Part shown: positions 1-7,654 of the stretch, piece by piece
Position numbering within the stretch: position 1 is the stretch's first letter
Layout of the letters: every line of letters starts with the position of its first letter
Origin: an uncultured bacterium
GTDB lineage: Bacteria > Verrucomicrobiota > Lentisphaeria > Victivallales > Victivallaceae
DNA: 16,668 nt
Direction: 5' to 3'
Assembly: GCA_900551245.1 (NCBI GenBank)
Contig: URVC01000072.1
Location: 1 to 16,668 of the forward strand
Notes under the pieces: generated by a model
What the model saw: only the letters and a program-made list of their open reading frames with translations
The model's database searches: none
Told to the model about the DNA's origin: nothing
Translations under genes and position numbers: made by a program

Positions 1-5
1 AAGAT

Positions 6-34
6 AATATAGCACAAGGAGCTATTAAAATCAA
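6..34 (-). promoter_or_regulatory. Promoter reading out of the window to the left
   Basis: On the minus strand a -35-like TTGATT (complement of 29-34) and a -10 TATATT (complement of 6-11) are 17 bases apart. The base triplet TGC sits directly before the -10, giving an extended -10 of the TGn type. The 10-mer TGCTATATTA is identical to those at 15531 and 16655. The gene it would serve lies beyond base 1, so the assignment rests on sequence alone. Confidence 0.5.
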
Positions 35-107
35 TTTATTAGTTGATAAGCTCTAAGAACCCGTTTCCCCACTCAACTTCTCCGGGGGGTAACTCCGGGA
101 AATCCCC

Positions 108-142
108 AAAAAAAATCCGGCGGAGCATCGTGCGCCGCCGGA
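108..142 (-). terminator. Intrinsic terminator of the GH5-type gene
   Basis: Read on the minus strand, an 8-bp perfect stem TCCGGCGG/CCGCCGGA (135-142 with 116-123) closes an 11-base loop that can pair further, and is followed at once by eight T residues (complement of 108-115). It begins 23 bases past the stop codon of the glycosidase at 166. This is a textbook rho-independent terminator and marks the end of the minus-strand transcript. Confidence 0.9.
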
Positions 143-165
143 CTGGGATGCAGGAAGAAGCGGGG

Positions 166-1701
166 TTACTTCTTTTTGAGTTCCCCGCGGAATCCTTTCA
201 ACATCACCTCTTTGCGGTCGTTGTTCGCCGAGGGGCGGATGTTGCCCGGCGTCCCCTCGTGCTCCAGACTCCAGCCGTCCCACTCGCGGAAGGCATGGTA
301 GGTCCAGTCCCAGCCGTACTCTTCGAAGATTTCGATGCAGTCCCGCAGATAGTCCGCCGCGCCGGGCGCCCAGAGAATCGCGGAGAACTCGCCGACGAAG
401 ATCCGGGCGTTGTGCCGTTTCTGGAAGTCGCGAACCGCCTGCAGACGCTTGCGGATCATCTCCTTATCCCAGTATTCACTGCCCATCTGCCCCGGATAGC
501 GGACAAAATCTCGTTTGCCCTGCTCACCGTAGCTGTTGCCGACGAACTGATGGGTGAACTGGCCGGGGTGATACATGTGCACCTGATAGATCACGTTGTC
601 CATCGCCAGCGGCGAGAGGTAGCGGAACGCCGTCGGAGAATCCCACTCGTTCGACTCGATGATGATCGGAGTTGCCGGGTCGATTTGACGCACCGCCTCC
701 GCCGCAAGCCGCTGCAGATTCCAGTAGTCGTACGGTGCCGGACGGGTCTGTACCGGCTCATTGACCAGATCGTAGGCCCAGACCGAGGGATTTCCCTTGA
801 AACGCCGGGCGATGCGCTGCCAGACCTTGATGAAGTGATCGGCATACTTCTTGTCGTAAAACATGTGCATATCCCGGGTTTCGTCGCGTCCGCCCGGAGG
901 CGAATGCAGGTCAATCACAAACAGAATGCCGTATTTGCGCGCCTTTTTGAACACCTCCTCGAGGTGGTCGAGCTTGCCGTCGAGCCAGCGGTCGTACTCC
1001 GCCAGATCGCGGTCGGTGTTGGCCTTGCCCCAGTCCCGGGTGATCTGCGCCCGCACCAGTTTGACGTTCCACTTGTGCAACGTCTCGAGGTCGTCGTCGG
1101 TGAATTTGTGCGGCGACATCACTCCGCGCAGCAGCGGCATGGAGGCGACCCGCTCCGGATAGGAGACCTTGTAGTCACAATTCACCTGCGGGAACAGCGT
1201 ATACACCTTCAGGCTGGAGAGATCGAACTCCACCTTGCCGGAGCTGTCCTGCAGACCGAGTTTGAGCGATCCCTTCCCCGCCGTTGAGGAAATGGAACAG
1301 GTAAAGGAGATCTCCCGCCAGTCGAACGTCCCTTTGAGATGGGAGGGATGGTGCCAGTACTCCTGCCCGTCGGCATCCCGGTAGTGGAGCATGAACTTGA
1401 CGCCGTTCCAGGTATTGCGGGGGGTGGAAACATTCCACGCCCGCGCCCGGATGGTGAAACAGAGCGACTGCCCGCGAAACGGCACAAGATCCACCTCCGC
1501 GCCGGCACAGTTCATGGCACTCCGGGCGCTTTGCGGGACGTCGACGACGACCATGTTCCCGGTAATTTTTCCGAACTTACCCGGAGACCAGCGCGACGGC
1601 GGTAAATTGAATTCCCTGAGAGGAACAAGTTCGGCACCGAACGCCGCCGCGGCGAGCAATCCCGCGGCAATACAATGGAAAAGTGATCGTAAAAAAAACA
1701 T
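166..1701 (-). CDS. Secreted GH5-type glycoside hydrolase (cellulase-like)
   Basis: A 511-residue secreted glycosidase. Residues 1-23 form a signal peptide (hydrophobic run IAAGLLAAAA). Residues about 25-170 are beta-rich and look like a jelly-roll carbohydrate-binding module. Residues about 185-510 are a clan GH-A TIM barrel of GH5 type: the acid/base is E315 in LVNEP, the nucleophile is E438 in FVGEF, and H376 in VHMYH and DLH at 264-266 match conserved active-site positions. The ATG at 1701 is chosen because GGGAGGT lies 7 bases upstream; a GTG three codons earlier would overlap that site. It follows the glycosidase at 1921 after 219 bases but has its own promoter and a strong terminator, so it can be expressed alone. 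Members of GH5 act on beta-glucans, mannans and other beta-linked glycans; the substrate here is not evident. Confidence 0.88.
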   Translation of the reverse strand: MFFLRSLFHCIAAGLLAAAAFGAELVPLREFNLPPSRWSPGKFGKITGNMVVVDVPQSARSAMNCAGAEVDLVPFRGQSLCFTIRARAWNVSTPRNTWNGVKFMLHYRDADGQEYWHHPSHLKGTFDWREISFTCSISSTAGKGSLKLGLQDSSGKVEFDLSSLKVYTLFPQVNCDYKVSYPERVASMPLLRGVMSPHKFTDDDLETLHKWNVKLVRAQITRDWGKANTDRDLAEYDRWLDGKLDHLEEVFKKARKYGILFVIDLHSPPGGRDETRDMHMFYDKKYADHFIKVWQRIARRFKGNPSVWAYDLVNEPVQTRPAPYDYWNLQRLAAEAVRQIDPATPIIIESNEWDSPTAFRYLSPLAMDNVIYQVHMYHPGQFTHQFVGNSYGEQGKRDFVRYPGQMGSEYWDKEMIRKRLQAVRDFQKRHNARIFVGEFSAILWAPGAADYLRDCIEIFEEYGWDWTYHAFREWDGWSLEHEGTPGNIRPSANNDRKEVMLKGFRGELKKK

Positions 1702-1708
1702 GTTCCAC

Positions 1709-1715
1709 ACCTCCC
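1709..1715 (-). promoter_or_regulatory. Ribosome binding site fixing the GH5-type start
   Basis: GGGAGGT on the minus strand stands 7 bases before the ATG at 1701. It overlaps the alternative GTG codon at 1710, which argues against that longer start. Confidence 0.75.
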
Positions 1716-1734
1716 GTTGCTTTCTACTCCGGAT

Positions 1735-1762
1735 AGTATAGCAAAATTTCCTTCTTTTGCAA
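1735..1762 (-). promoter_or_regulatory. Promoter of the GH5-type gene
   Basis: On the minus strand TTGCAA (1757-1762) and TATACT (complement of 1735-1740) are separated by 16 bases, with TGC directly before the -10. The predicted start of transcription, near 1728, leaves a leader of about 27 bases before the ATG at 1701. This promoter separates the GH5-type gene from the three-gene module upstream of it. Confidence 0.6.
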
Positions 1763-1814
1763 GGGGAAGTTGGAAGAAATCGGCGAGAAGTCCGGTCGGG
1801 CGCCGGAGTTCGCG

Positions 1815-1835
1815 GCGGCGGAACGGCCCCGCCGC
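1815..1835. repeat. GC-rich hairpin between the two minus-strand glycosidase genes
   Basis: GCGGCGG (1815-1821) and CCGCCGC (1829-1835) form a perfect 7-bp stem with a 7-base loop. There is no T tract on either strand, so it is not a classical intrinsic terminator. It lies in the 219-base gap after the glycosidase ending at 1921 and could slow polymerase or protect the 3' end of that mRNA. The rest of the gap is GC-rich and shows no gene. Confidence 0.35.
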
Positions 1836-1920
1836 TGCGGAAACATCCACGGGAAGGCCCTGCTTCTCCTGTTTCAGCAGAGGCGGCGCCGCGACCTCGC
1901 GTCGATATCGGGCGTAGAAC

Positions 1921-4266
1921 TCACTTTGAATAATGAAATTTCAGATTGCGGATCCAGAAATCCAACTTCCGGGAAACGGGATTCATGCCGATCCGAAACT
2001 TTTTCATTTCCTCCAGGTTCCACTCTGCCGGGAATAGAATCTCCCGTTTTTCCCACTTCCCGGAGGTCGGTTTCTCCATGATGATCGACTTGTAGCGGTT
2101 CCCCATGTTGAAAACCGCCATGACGTTTGCCGCCTGAAAATGAGTAGCGGCAGGAACTTGCACGGCTTTGATCTCGAAAGAGACGCCGATCAGGTTCTTC
2201 CGGCTCTCATCGGGGTTGAAGATATATTCCGGGTAGGTCCAGAAGCTCCCCCGGGTTTTGCTGAAATCACAATGAAAGAGGAGTGTTTTCTTCTCTGAAT
2301 CAGCGGTGATTTCCATTGTTCCGGAAGAGTTCGCCTTCCATCTCTCCGGGTTGGAAAAATCGAGTTCCGAGACGCGGGTCTTTCCGAAACGGAGAAACAC
2401 CAGCGGCAGCGGAGCCGATTGATTTCTGGAGTCCGTAAGCAGCAGAGTCAACGGAAAATCCCGATTGCCGGAAGCATCCACCTCCCATTCCAGAACAGTG
2501 GTAGCACGAGGAGGAAGAGTACGTGTTTCCGGTGCTTTGAGCAGGCGAACTCCCGCCGGCAGTTCCAGTTCCGGGGAAATCTCCTGTGCTTCTCCGGAGA
2601 GGTTGAATGCGGTGACTTTCAGTTTTGTCGGGTCGGTAAGATAGCCGGTAGCCCCCTTGTTCCGGATCGCCTTGTGAGCGAATTGGTAGACGATCGGCGA
2701 AGCGTTCCGGGGAGTCGCCTGATAGCCTGCGGCCAGCTTCCACAGAGCCATATGCGGAGTATCCTGCTGCAATTTTCCGGCGGCGGCCCGGCGGGGGAAC
2801 CGAAGATAGCAGTAATCCTCCACCTTGTATTTGCCGACGGCATTCGGACGAAGTTCCGCGCCATCCGCGGCAAACATCGTGCCCTTCGGCAGCTCTCGAC
2901 CGGAAATGTCGATAGATTTTCCCGCGGCATCGAGGACAGCGACCGCCTGCCCGTCGGCACCGGCAAAGACCCGGGCGCACCGGATGCCGCGCGGCAACCG
3001 GTTCAGGTCGCCGATGTAGTCGCGGTTCGCCAAGATCTGAGCGCAGAAGAAATACGCGGCGAGCGAGCGGTGGGGCGTCCATTGGAAATCCATCATGCCG
3101 AAGTTATTGGGTCCTTCGCGGAAGCTGCGCAACGTAAAGGGAAAATATCCGGCGACGCCTCCGGCTTTCGCTTCCACCGCCTTGAGGGTGATCCAGCGGG
3201 CGGAAATCCGGTCTTCAGCCGCTTCGGCCCGCAGTTTCCCGTGCGGACCTCCGTAGGTTTGCTGAGGATTTTCAATACCGCGTTTCCAGGCTTTGCCGGA
3301 TTCGGTAATCCAGATGGGCATTCCGCCTTTGCCCGCTTTTTTCAGATAGGAGCGATAGGTGGTGATCAGGCGAAGCATCTCCTCCGGTTTATGGTAGGAG
3401 TGGAACGCGAAAACATCGATGAATGCAGGCATCTCGCCGTCGAAGTACTGCTGCAGAGTCTCTTTCCCGGTCTGCCAGCTGGAAAATCCGGCCCCCACCA
3501 GCGGCAGATCGATTCCGTTGGCACGCAGAACGTACGACGCGACAGCCTGCAGAGAGAGATACTGGTCTGCGGGTAATCGTTTCAGATCCGGTTCATTCCA
3601 GATCTGCAATGCGTTCAGTCCTGCCAGGCGGCGTCTCACTATTGCCGCGATGGAATCTCCAGTGCCGATGAGGTCAGTCGGGTATCTTCCTTCCGGCCGG
3701 GCCCATTGGGGTGTACGATCGAAAAAAAAGAATCCGGACATATCGTATCGAGGCGCCTCTTCATATATCGCTTCGCCGGAAGCGAGTCGCCATTTTCCCT
3801 TTTCCGGTTCTTCCAGATGCCAGCCGTGATACTCTCGAAAAGAAATTATGCCGTTACGTTTCAGAAAATCTAGAGTGGAGCGAATCCGTTCGATCTTTTC
3901 CCCGTAGAGCAGCGGTTCCATTCCGAAAAAGCGGTCGGGAGTTCCACTGTACTCCGGCAATGCAATGATGCCGAACTTCTGCTGTGCCCCCGGAATCTCC
4001 AGTTCATGGAATCCCCGGGAAAAAGCATGGGTGAGCCGGTAAAGATTTTCTCCAGAGCGACGCAGCGTCACCGTGCCGGCGGGAGAGCCGGAATAGTTGC
4101 GGAGTGTTCCGGCAACTGTTTCCGCTTTTTCTCCGGAAACGGTGAAATCGATGGTGACGGATTTTCCCGGAGTCACGTGAAATTGCCCGATGTTCACCGG
4201 AATCCATTCTGCGGCGGCAAGAAGAGTTCCGGCTAATGCCACGCTGACAGTGTAAAGGAATTTCAT
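1921..4266 (-). CDS. Large secreted clan GH-A-type glycosidase (GH39-like), module A
   Basis: A 781-residue secreted enzyme. Residues 1-19 are a signal peptide ending LAAAE. Residues 20-105 are a beta-sandwich. Residues about 110-420 form a TIM barrel with the clan GH-A signatures: E225 in IWNEP is the likely acid/base, and E322 in WITESG is the likely nucleophile. HSYH at 289-292 also fits GH39/GH5-like enzymes. Residues about 450-620 are beta-rich, and the last 150 look like a carbohydrate-binding jelly roll. The ATG at 4266 has AAGGAAAGG 9 bases upstream. It lies 24 bases after the pseudopilin-like gene and is the third gene of a regulator-pseudopilin-glycosidase unit. GH39 members act on xylosides, iduronides or related sugars; other GH-A families remain possible and the substrate is unknown. 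Confidence 0.8.
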   Translation of the reverse strand: MKFLYTVSVALAGTLLAAAEWIPVNIGQFHVTPGKSVTIDFTVSGEKAETVAGTLRNYSGSPAGTVTLRRSGENLYRLTHAFSRGFHELEIPGAQQKFGIIALPEYSGTPDRFFGMEPLLYGEKIERIRSTLDFLKRNGIISFREYHGWHLEEPEKGKWRLASGEAIYEEAPRYDMSGFFFFDRTPQWARPEGRYPTDLIGTGDSIAAIVRRRLAGLNALQIWNEPDLKRLPADQYLSLQAVASYVLRANGIDLPLVGAGFSSWQTGKETLQQYFDGEMPAFIDVFAFHSYHKPEEMLRLITTYRSYLKKAGKGGMPIWITESGKAWKRGIENPQQTYGGPHGKLRAEAAEDRISARWITLKAVEAKAGGVAGYFPFTLRSFREGPNNFGMMDFQWTPHRSLAAYFFCAQILANRDYIGDLNRLPRGIRCARVFAGADGQAVAVLDAAGKSIDISGRELPKGTMFAADGAELRPNAVGKYKVEDYCYLRFPRRAAAGKLQQDTPHMALWKLAAGYQATPRNASPIVYQFAHKAIRNKGATGYLTDPTKLKVTAFNLSGEAQEISPELELPAGVRLLKAPETRTLPPRATTVLEWEVDASGNRDFPLTLLLTDSRNQSAPLPLVFLRFGKTRVSELDFSNPERWKANSSGTMEITADSEKKTLLFHCDFSKTRGSFWTYPEYIFNPDESRKNLIGVSFEIKAVQVPAATHFQAANVMAVFNMGNRYKSIIMEKPTSGKWEKREILFPAEWNLEEMKKFRIGMNPVSRKLDFWIRNLKFHYSK

Positions 4267-4290
4267 GTAGTAAAACCTTTCCTTATAGAG

Positions 4291-5109
4291 TTAAAATGAA
4301 GCGACGCTTTTACCGTCGATGACGAATTTTGTGATTTCGAATGCACGCGCCTGCTGAAATGTCATACTGTCCACATGGCCGTCGTAATACGCACTGTTTC
4401 CGCTCCTGAGATGATTCAGTGCCCAGGCAATTCCTCCCACATCGGAATAATTCAGGTAAAATCTTACCCAGCCACATCCTTTCAGCATGACGGTATTGGT
4501 GCTGGTTGCATTTTCCGCCACCCGGGTATCGGCGAATGCCATAGTTCCGCTGGGATGTTTCATTTTATTGAGAGCCACCGCCCCCGTTGCATCAACCAGA
4601 AATTCTCCCAATCGGGATTTATTGCGGTAATAATAATAAACATTTGACGTCCAGTTCGTATAGTGTACCATCCCATAAGTCCCCCATACGATATAGTTAT
4701 CGTTCGGTATCGGCTTGCATGAAGGGCAGGCCAGCAGTCTGGACTCCTTGGGCAGATAACTTCTTGAGGTAAACCAGTGTGCCCATGGTTTACTGTTCGT
4801 GTCATACGGTGGACACAGGATGTTGTCATAGTCGGTCGTATAGAGAATCGCCGCGGAGATCACCTGTTTCAGATTGGTACTGCAGGAGATGCTCCGGGCA
4901 CGTTCTCTCGCCCGATTGAGTGCAGGCAATAACATCGCGGCAAGAATCGCAATGATCGCAATAACCACAAGGAGTTCAATCAAAGTAAATGTTTTTGAAG
5001 CGTGGCGCAAATCACTGCAACCGCAGCATCTTCCGGATTTCCCGAGTCCCGGGGTGTGCGGCAGGAGTTTTGCGCGACCGGACCGCCACTGGGGGAATGA
5101 GTACTTCAT
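4291..5109 (-). CDS. Pseudopilin-like H-X9-DG protein, module A
   Basis: A 272-residue protein of the prepilin-type cleavage/methylation family typical of PVC bacteria. The FTLIELL motif starts at F41 with the conserved Glu at +5 (E45), followed by a hydrophobic helix to about residue 62 and LPALNRARERA. The C-terminal domain ends in H-X9-DG: H, nine residues, then DG in YYDGHV. The ATG at 5109 is preceded by AAGGAGG 9 bases upstream, so this start is secure. It makes an unusually long 40-residue pre-cleavage leader with three cysteines (CCGC). The residue before the cleavage point is Thr, not the usual Gly. The first 98 bases overlap the regulator upstream in another frame. The family is thought to be inserted in the inner membrane or assembled by type II secretion/type IV pilus-like machines; the exact role is unknown. 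Confidence 0.85.
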   Translation of the reverse strand: MKYSFPQWRSGRAKLLPHTPGLGKSGRCCGCSDLRHASKTFTLIELLVVIAIIAILAAMLLPALNRARERARSISCSTNLKQVISAAILYTTDYDNILCPPYDTNSKPWAHWFTSRSYLPKESRLLACPSCKPIPNDNYIVWGTYGMVHYTNWTSNVYYYYRNKSRLGEFLVDATGAVALNKMKHPSGTMAFADTRVAENATSTNTVMLKGCGWVRFYLNYSDVGGIAWALNHLRSGNSAYYDGHVDSMTFQQARAFEITKFVIDGKSVASF

Positions 5110-6130
5110 GTTCAAAAACCTCCTTTTCCAGTTGTTGAAAGTGATGCAGATACCAGATGCTCCTGTTTAAAACGGTACAGGCGTCGAACGCCACATAATC
5201 GACCTTGTCCAGCGGAACCCGCCCGGCGGGCAGGTTGCAGTGGCTGCACACCCGGACATCCCGGCCGATGATCCGCCCGATGGCGCCGAGTGTCTCGACG
5301 ACATAGGGAAGCAGATTCTCATTCAGCACAATCAGCCCGTCCGGCACCTCCGGAGCCCCCGGCATGTAGAGCAGCCGGATGATCCGTTCGGTCCAAACGG
5401 CGCCGCGGGAAGTGTGCGACACACCGTGCACCCATTCCCGGCGGGTCACCAGGCCGGAGGCGGCCAGCAGCTTCTCGATCTCCGCCACGGCGACCGGATT
5501 ATGTTCCGCCCCCATGATGACCGCCAGCTTTCGAACACCTCGTTGCTTCAATTCCTCTATCGCCATTGCCGCCATCACCGCAAAGTCATGACTCAGCGAA
5601 ACCGCCCGGATCTGACGGCAGTCGAGCGGCTCGTGCATCACAACCGGGAAGCCGTCCAGCGGCTTCAGCAGTTCCGGCGGCAGCGAACACGGTACAATCA
5701 CCCCCGCCAGCAAGGAATTGCGCAGGTCGGAGAGCAGCCGGCAGTATTCATCCGCCGTCGGACGGGTCTCCCGGCCGATCCAGTAGCGGACGAAACGGTA
5801 TCCCCTGTGATGCTCCTCAATTTCATCCATCGCCGCAAGAATCGACGACCAGCGGGAGTCGTAGTCCTTCTCCTCCGGACGGCTCCCGGAAGGGATCAGG
5901 ATCCCGAAACGGAACCGGTGCGGCGGCGTCTTCGACACCATGATTCCCCGCGACCCGCAGGAGCAGAGAAACCCCTCTTCGACGAGATGGTTGACTGCGC
6001 GCTGCACCGTCACATTGCTTGCGCCGCAGTATTCGAGCAGTTCCGCCCGGTGCGGCAGAAAGCTGCCCGGCGAAATCTCCCCGGAAAGAATCCGGTTCTT
6101 CAGATGCTCGATGATTTCATCCCGCTTCAT
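5012..6130 (-). CDS. GntR-LacI chimeric transcriptional regulator, module A
   Basis: A 372-residue DNA-binding regulator. Residues 1-67 are a GntR winged helix: a first helix at 4-16, the SPGSFLP turn, the recognition helix around NVTVQRAVNHL (39-49), and the wing SRGIMV. From about residue 75 to 350 it has the periplasmic-binding-protein fold of LacI/GalR regulators (FGILIPSG, AGVIVPCS, KLAVIMGAEH, DGLIVLNE). The same fusion of GntR DNA-binding and LacI effector domains is known from Bacillus subtilis AraR, a sugar-responsive repressor. The ATG at 6130 has AGAGG 5 bases upstream. It heads the minus-strand module and probably represses it until a sugar binds. Its last 33 codons also encode the start of the pseudopilin-like gene. 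The gene is clearly more GC-rich than the pseudopilin gene that follows. Confidence 0.88.
   Translation of the reverse strand: MKRDEIIEHLKNRILSGEISPGSFLPHRAELLEYCGASNVTVQRAVNHLVEEGFLCSCGSRGIMVSKTPPHRFRFGILIPSGSRPEEKDYDSRWSSILAAMDEIEEHHRGYRFVRYWIGRETRPTADEYCRLLSDLRNSLLAGVIVPCSLPPELLKPLDGFPVVMHEPLDCRQIRAVSLSHDFAVMAAMAIEELKQRGVRKLAVIMGAEHNPVAVAEIEKLLAASGLVTRREWVHGVSHTSRGAVWTERIIRLLYMPGAPEVPDGLIVLNENLLPYVVETLGAIGRIIGRDVRVCSHCNLPAGRVPLDKVDYVAFDACTVLNRSIWYLHHFQQLEKEVFEHEVLIPPVAVRSRKTPAAHPGTREIRKMLRLQ
5119..5125 (-). promoter_or_regulatory. Strong ribosome binding site inside the regulator gene
   Basis: AAGGAGG on the minus strand lies 9 bases before the ATG at 5109. It is inside the regulator's reading frame, where it encodes part of the LEKEV stretch. 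It gives the pseudopilin-like gene an independent start of translation within the regulator and settles the long leader as real coding sequence. Confidence 0.75.
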
Positions 6131-6159
6131 TTATACCTCTTGCACTGCTTTTTATATAT

Positions 6160-6188
6160 AATTATGAAAGAAAAATATAAAAAGTCAA
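6160..6188 (-). promoter_or_regulatory. Promoter of module A
   Basis: On the minus strand TTGACT (complement of 6183-6188) is followed after 17 bases by ATAATT (complement of 6160-6165); TAATTA one base further on is an alternative -10. The -35 is close to consensus. The predicted leader before the ATG at 6130 is about 20-25 bases. The DNA between is A/T-rich. Confidence 0.6.
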
Positions 6189-6213
6189 GAGATCCCGCTG
6201 TTTTTTCAAAATC

Positions 6214-6232
6214 TTATACCGGAGCAGTATAA
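6214..6232. promoter_or_regulatory. Inverted repeat, possible operator of module A
   Basis: TTATAC (6214-6219) and GTATAA (6227-6232) form a perfect 6-bp inverted repeat with a 7-base spacer. It sits 26 bases upstream of the module A -35 element. A third TTATAC is at 6131-6136, directly before the regulator start codon. The symmetry fits a dimeric GntR-type protein. That it binds the module A regulator is inference. Confidence 0.4.
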
Positions 6233-6489
6233 AATATCCGCTTCTTCCAGACGGAAGCATCGATCGAGATTCAGCAAATGCGGTATTGCTCGGATATGAT
6301 TGTTCCCTGGAAATAATTTTCCCGTAAAAGGTGATGTTTTCTCCTGATAGCTCTCCCCATATGTTCGCCGGAAACTCAACACTACGGGCTCCCCTCCCCC
6401 CGCCGGATCAACTAGATTCATCAGGTCAGAGCAACAAACTGCCGTAAGTTCAAGGAGAGAGAAAAAATAATTTTTTTTCACCATATGTA

Positions 6490-6518
6490 TTGACAAAAAA
6501 TGGAATTTATAGTATACT
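6490..6518 (+). promoter_or_regulatory. Promoter of module B
   Basis: TTGACA (6490-6495) and TATACT (6513-6518) are exactly 17 bases apart, a near-perfect housekeeping promoter. The -10 lies inside the 8-bp palindrome AGTATACT (6511-6518), which could serve as an operator. AAGGAG stands 8 bases before the ATG at 6539. The leader would be only about 14 bases. Confidence 0.8.
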
Positions 6519-6538
6519 TATAGCAAGGAGACAGTGTC

Positions 6539-7654
6539 ATGAAGGGAATCTTCAAGCAAGATGCCGTTTACGCGGAATTAAAGAAAAAGATCTGGGAAGG
6601 GAAATATAAACAGGGAGATATATTCCCCCCGGAAGTCGTCTTTGCACGAGAACTTGGAATTGCGCGCAATACACTCCGTGCCGCACTCTCAAGATTGGAA
6701 GATGACGGTCTGGTCACACGGATTAAAAGCGTCGGCACCGTAGTCTGTCGCAGACCGCAGATTCGCGGCAAATATCTGCTGATCCTGAACAACCTGGATG
6801 ATCTTGCCGATCCCTATCTTTACATCATGCCGCAAATTCAGGCCGCCGCCGAAGCAGTGGACATCGGCCTGGAAATCATAAATCGAAATTTTCTGGAGTC
6901 GATTACGGAAGAAAACGGAATTCGAAGCATTGTAAATTCCAAAGCGGAAGGCGTAATTTTTTTAGGAAATAATCTGACGGGGCAGGAAAAGATCTGCTCC
7001 ATGTTGAAAAAATCCGGTCTCCCCGTATTGCTGCCTCACGCCTCAACAAAAGATCACGTCAGAGTCCCGGAATTCGCCGTTTTACGAACTGACATGCGAA
7101 GAAGTCTTCACGATGCATTAAAATTCCTGGCCAACAGCGGTTATCACCGGGTAGCATTCCTCATGAAAGCGAATTCCCAGCTGGCGAAGGATGAACAGTT
7201 GCGCGGCTTCTCCCGGTCGGAGTATTTCCGGGAACTGCGACGGTTTGGCTTTTCGACGAATCCGGCGCTTCTGGTCTTCTGCCAGCTTAATCCGGTCGAA
7301 ATTCAAAAAGAAATAGAAACACTCCTGCTGATGGAGTCTCCCCCGGATGTAATTCTCGGATACTCGGATTTTTACAGCATGTATGTCCTTCAGATTCTGA
7401 ATTCTCTTGGCATTTCAGTGCCGGCTGAGATTGGAGTGATGGGGCTTTGCGGATACCCCGGAGGCGGGTATCTTTCTCCCCCCCTGACAACAATCGATTA
7501 TCAGTATGGCCGCATCGGCAGAAAGGCTATCGAATTCATGCCGGAATTGATCGCGTTGAAACAACGGGGCGCACCGATGCCGGAAATAATCATGCCGCAT
7601 TCGCTGATGATTCGCAGTACAACCAAAACAACAACGGAAAGGCTGGAGGAATGA
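6539..7654 (+). CDS. GntR-LacI chimeric transcriptional regulator, module B
   Basis: A 371-residue regulator built like the one at 5012-6130. Residues 1-70 are a GntR winged helix (YAELKKKIWEGKY, the GDIFPPE turn, recognition helix ARNTLRAALSRLE at 42-54, and wing SVGTVV). Residues about 78-355 form a LacI-type sugar-binding domain (YLLILNN, AEGVIFLGNN, GYHRVAFLM, PPDVILGYSDF, VGVM-like GVMGLCGYPG, PLTTIDYQ). The PLTTIDY signature near the C-terminus is typical of the LacI/GalR effector fold. The ATG at 6539 has AAGGAG upstream. Its stop codon overlaps the ATG of the pseudopilin-like gene (ATGA at 7651-7654), which indicates translational coupling. It is the first gene of the plus-strand module and probably controls it by sugar-induced release. 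The two regulators differ greatly in sequence, so they likely sense different ligands. Confidence 0.9.
   Translation: MKGIFKQDAVYAELKKKIWEGKYKQGDIFPPEVVFARELGIARNTLRAALSRLEDDGLVTRIKSVGTVVCRRPQIRGKYLLILNNLDDLADPYLYIMPQIQAAAEAVDIGLEIINRNFLESITEENGIRSIVNSKAEGVIFLGNNLTGQEKICSMLKKSGLPVLLPHASTKDHVRVPEFAVLRTDMRRSLHDALKFLANSGYHRVAFLMKANSQLAKDEQLRGFSRSEYFRELRRFGFSTNPALLVFCQLNPVEIQKEIETLLLMESPPDVILGYSDFYSMYVLQILNSLGISVPAEIGVMGLCGYPGGGYLSPPLTTIDYQYGRIGRKAIEFMPELIALKQRGAPMPEIIMPHSLMIRSTTKTTTERLEE

Larger units (their letters stand above)
6131..6538. other. Divergent regulatory region between the two modules
   Basis: These 408 bases separate two divergent GntR-LacI regulator genes. They hold a promoter for each gene (6160-6188 minus, 6490-6518 plus) and an inverted repeat at 6214-6232. 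The central part (about 6240-6470) contains no convincing gene. A 96-codon minus-strand frame (6206-6496) starts inside the plus-strand promoter, has no ribosome binding site and matches nothing I recognise. Confidence 0.6.

Noticed and set aside
43..1287. A 414-codon open frame on the plus strand
   Set aside because: It lies antisense to the GH5-type gene, which has a signal peptide, catalytic motifs, a ribosome binding site, a promoter and a terminator. The plus-strand product shows none of these.
1741..1920. Possible decayed gene in the 219-base gap between the two minus-strand glycosidases
   Set aside because: All three minus-strand frames were read; none gives a recognisable protein fragment beyond chance, and the GC-rich composition alone explains the open stretches.
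6206..6496. A 96-codon minus-strand frame in the divergent region, with a FFSLLEL stretch near its N-terminus that vaguely recalls a prepilin motif
   Set aside because: No ribosome binding site, no hydrophobic helix after the motif, no H-X9-DG, and it starts within the module B promoter. A decayed pseudopilin remnant cannot be excluded but is not supported.
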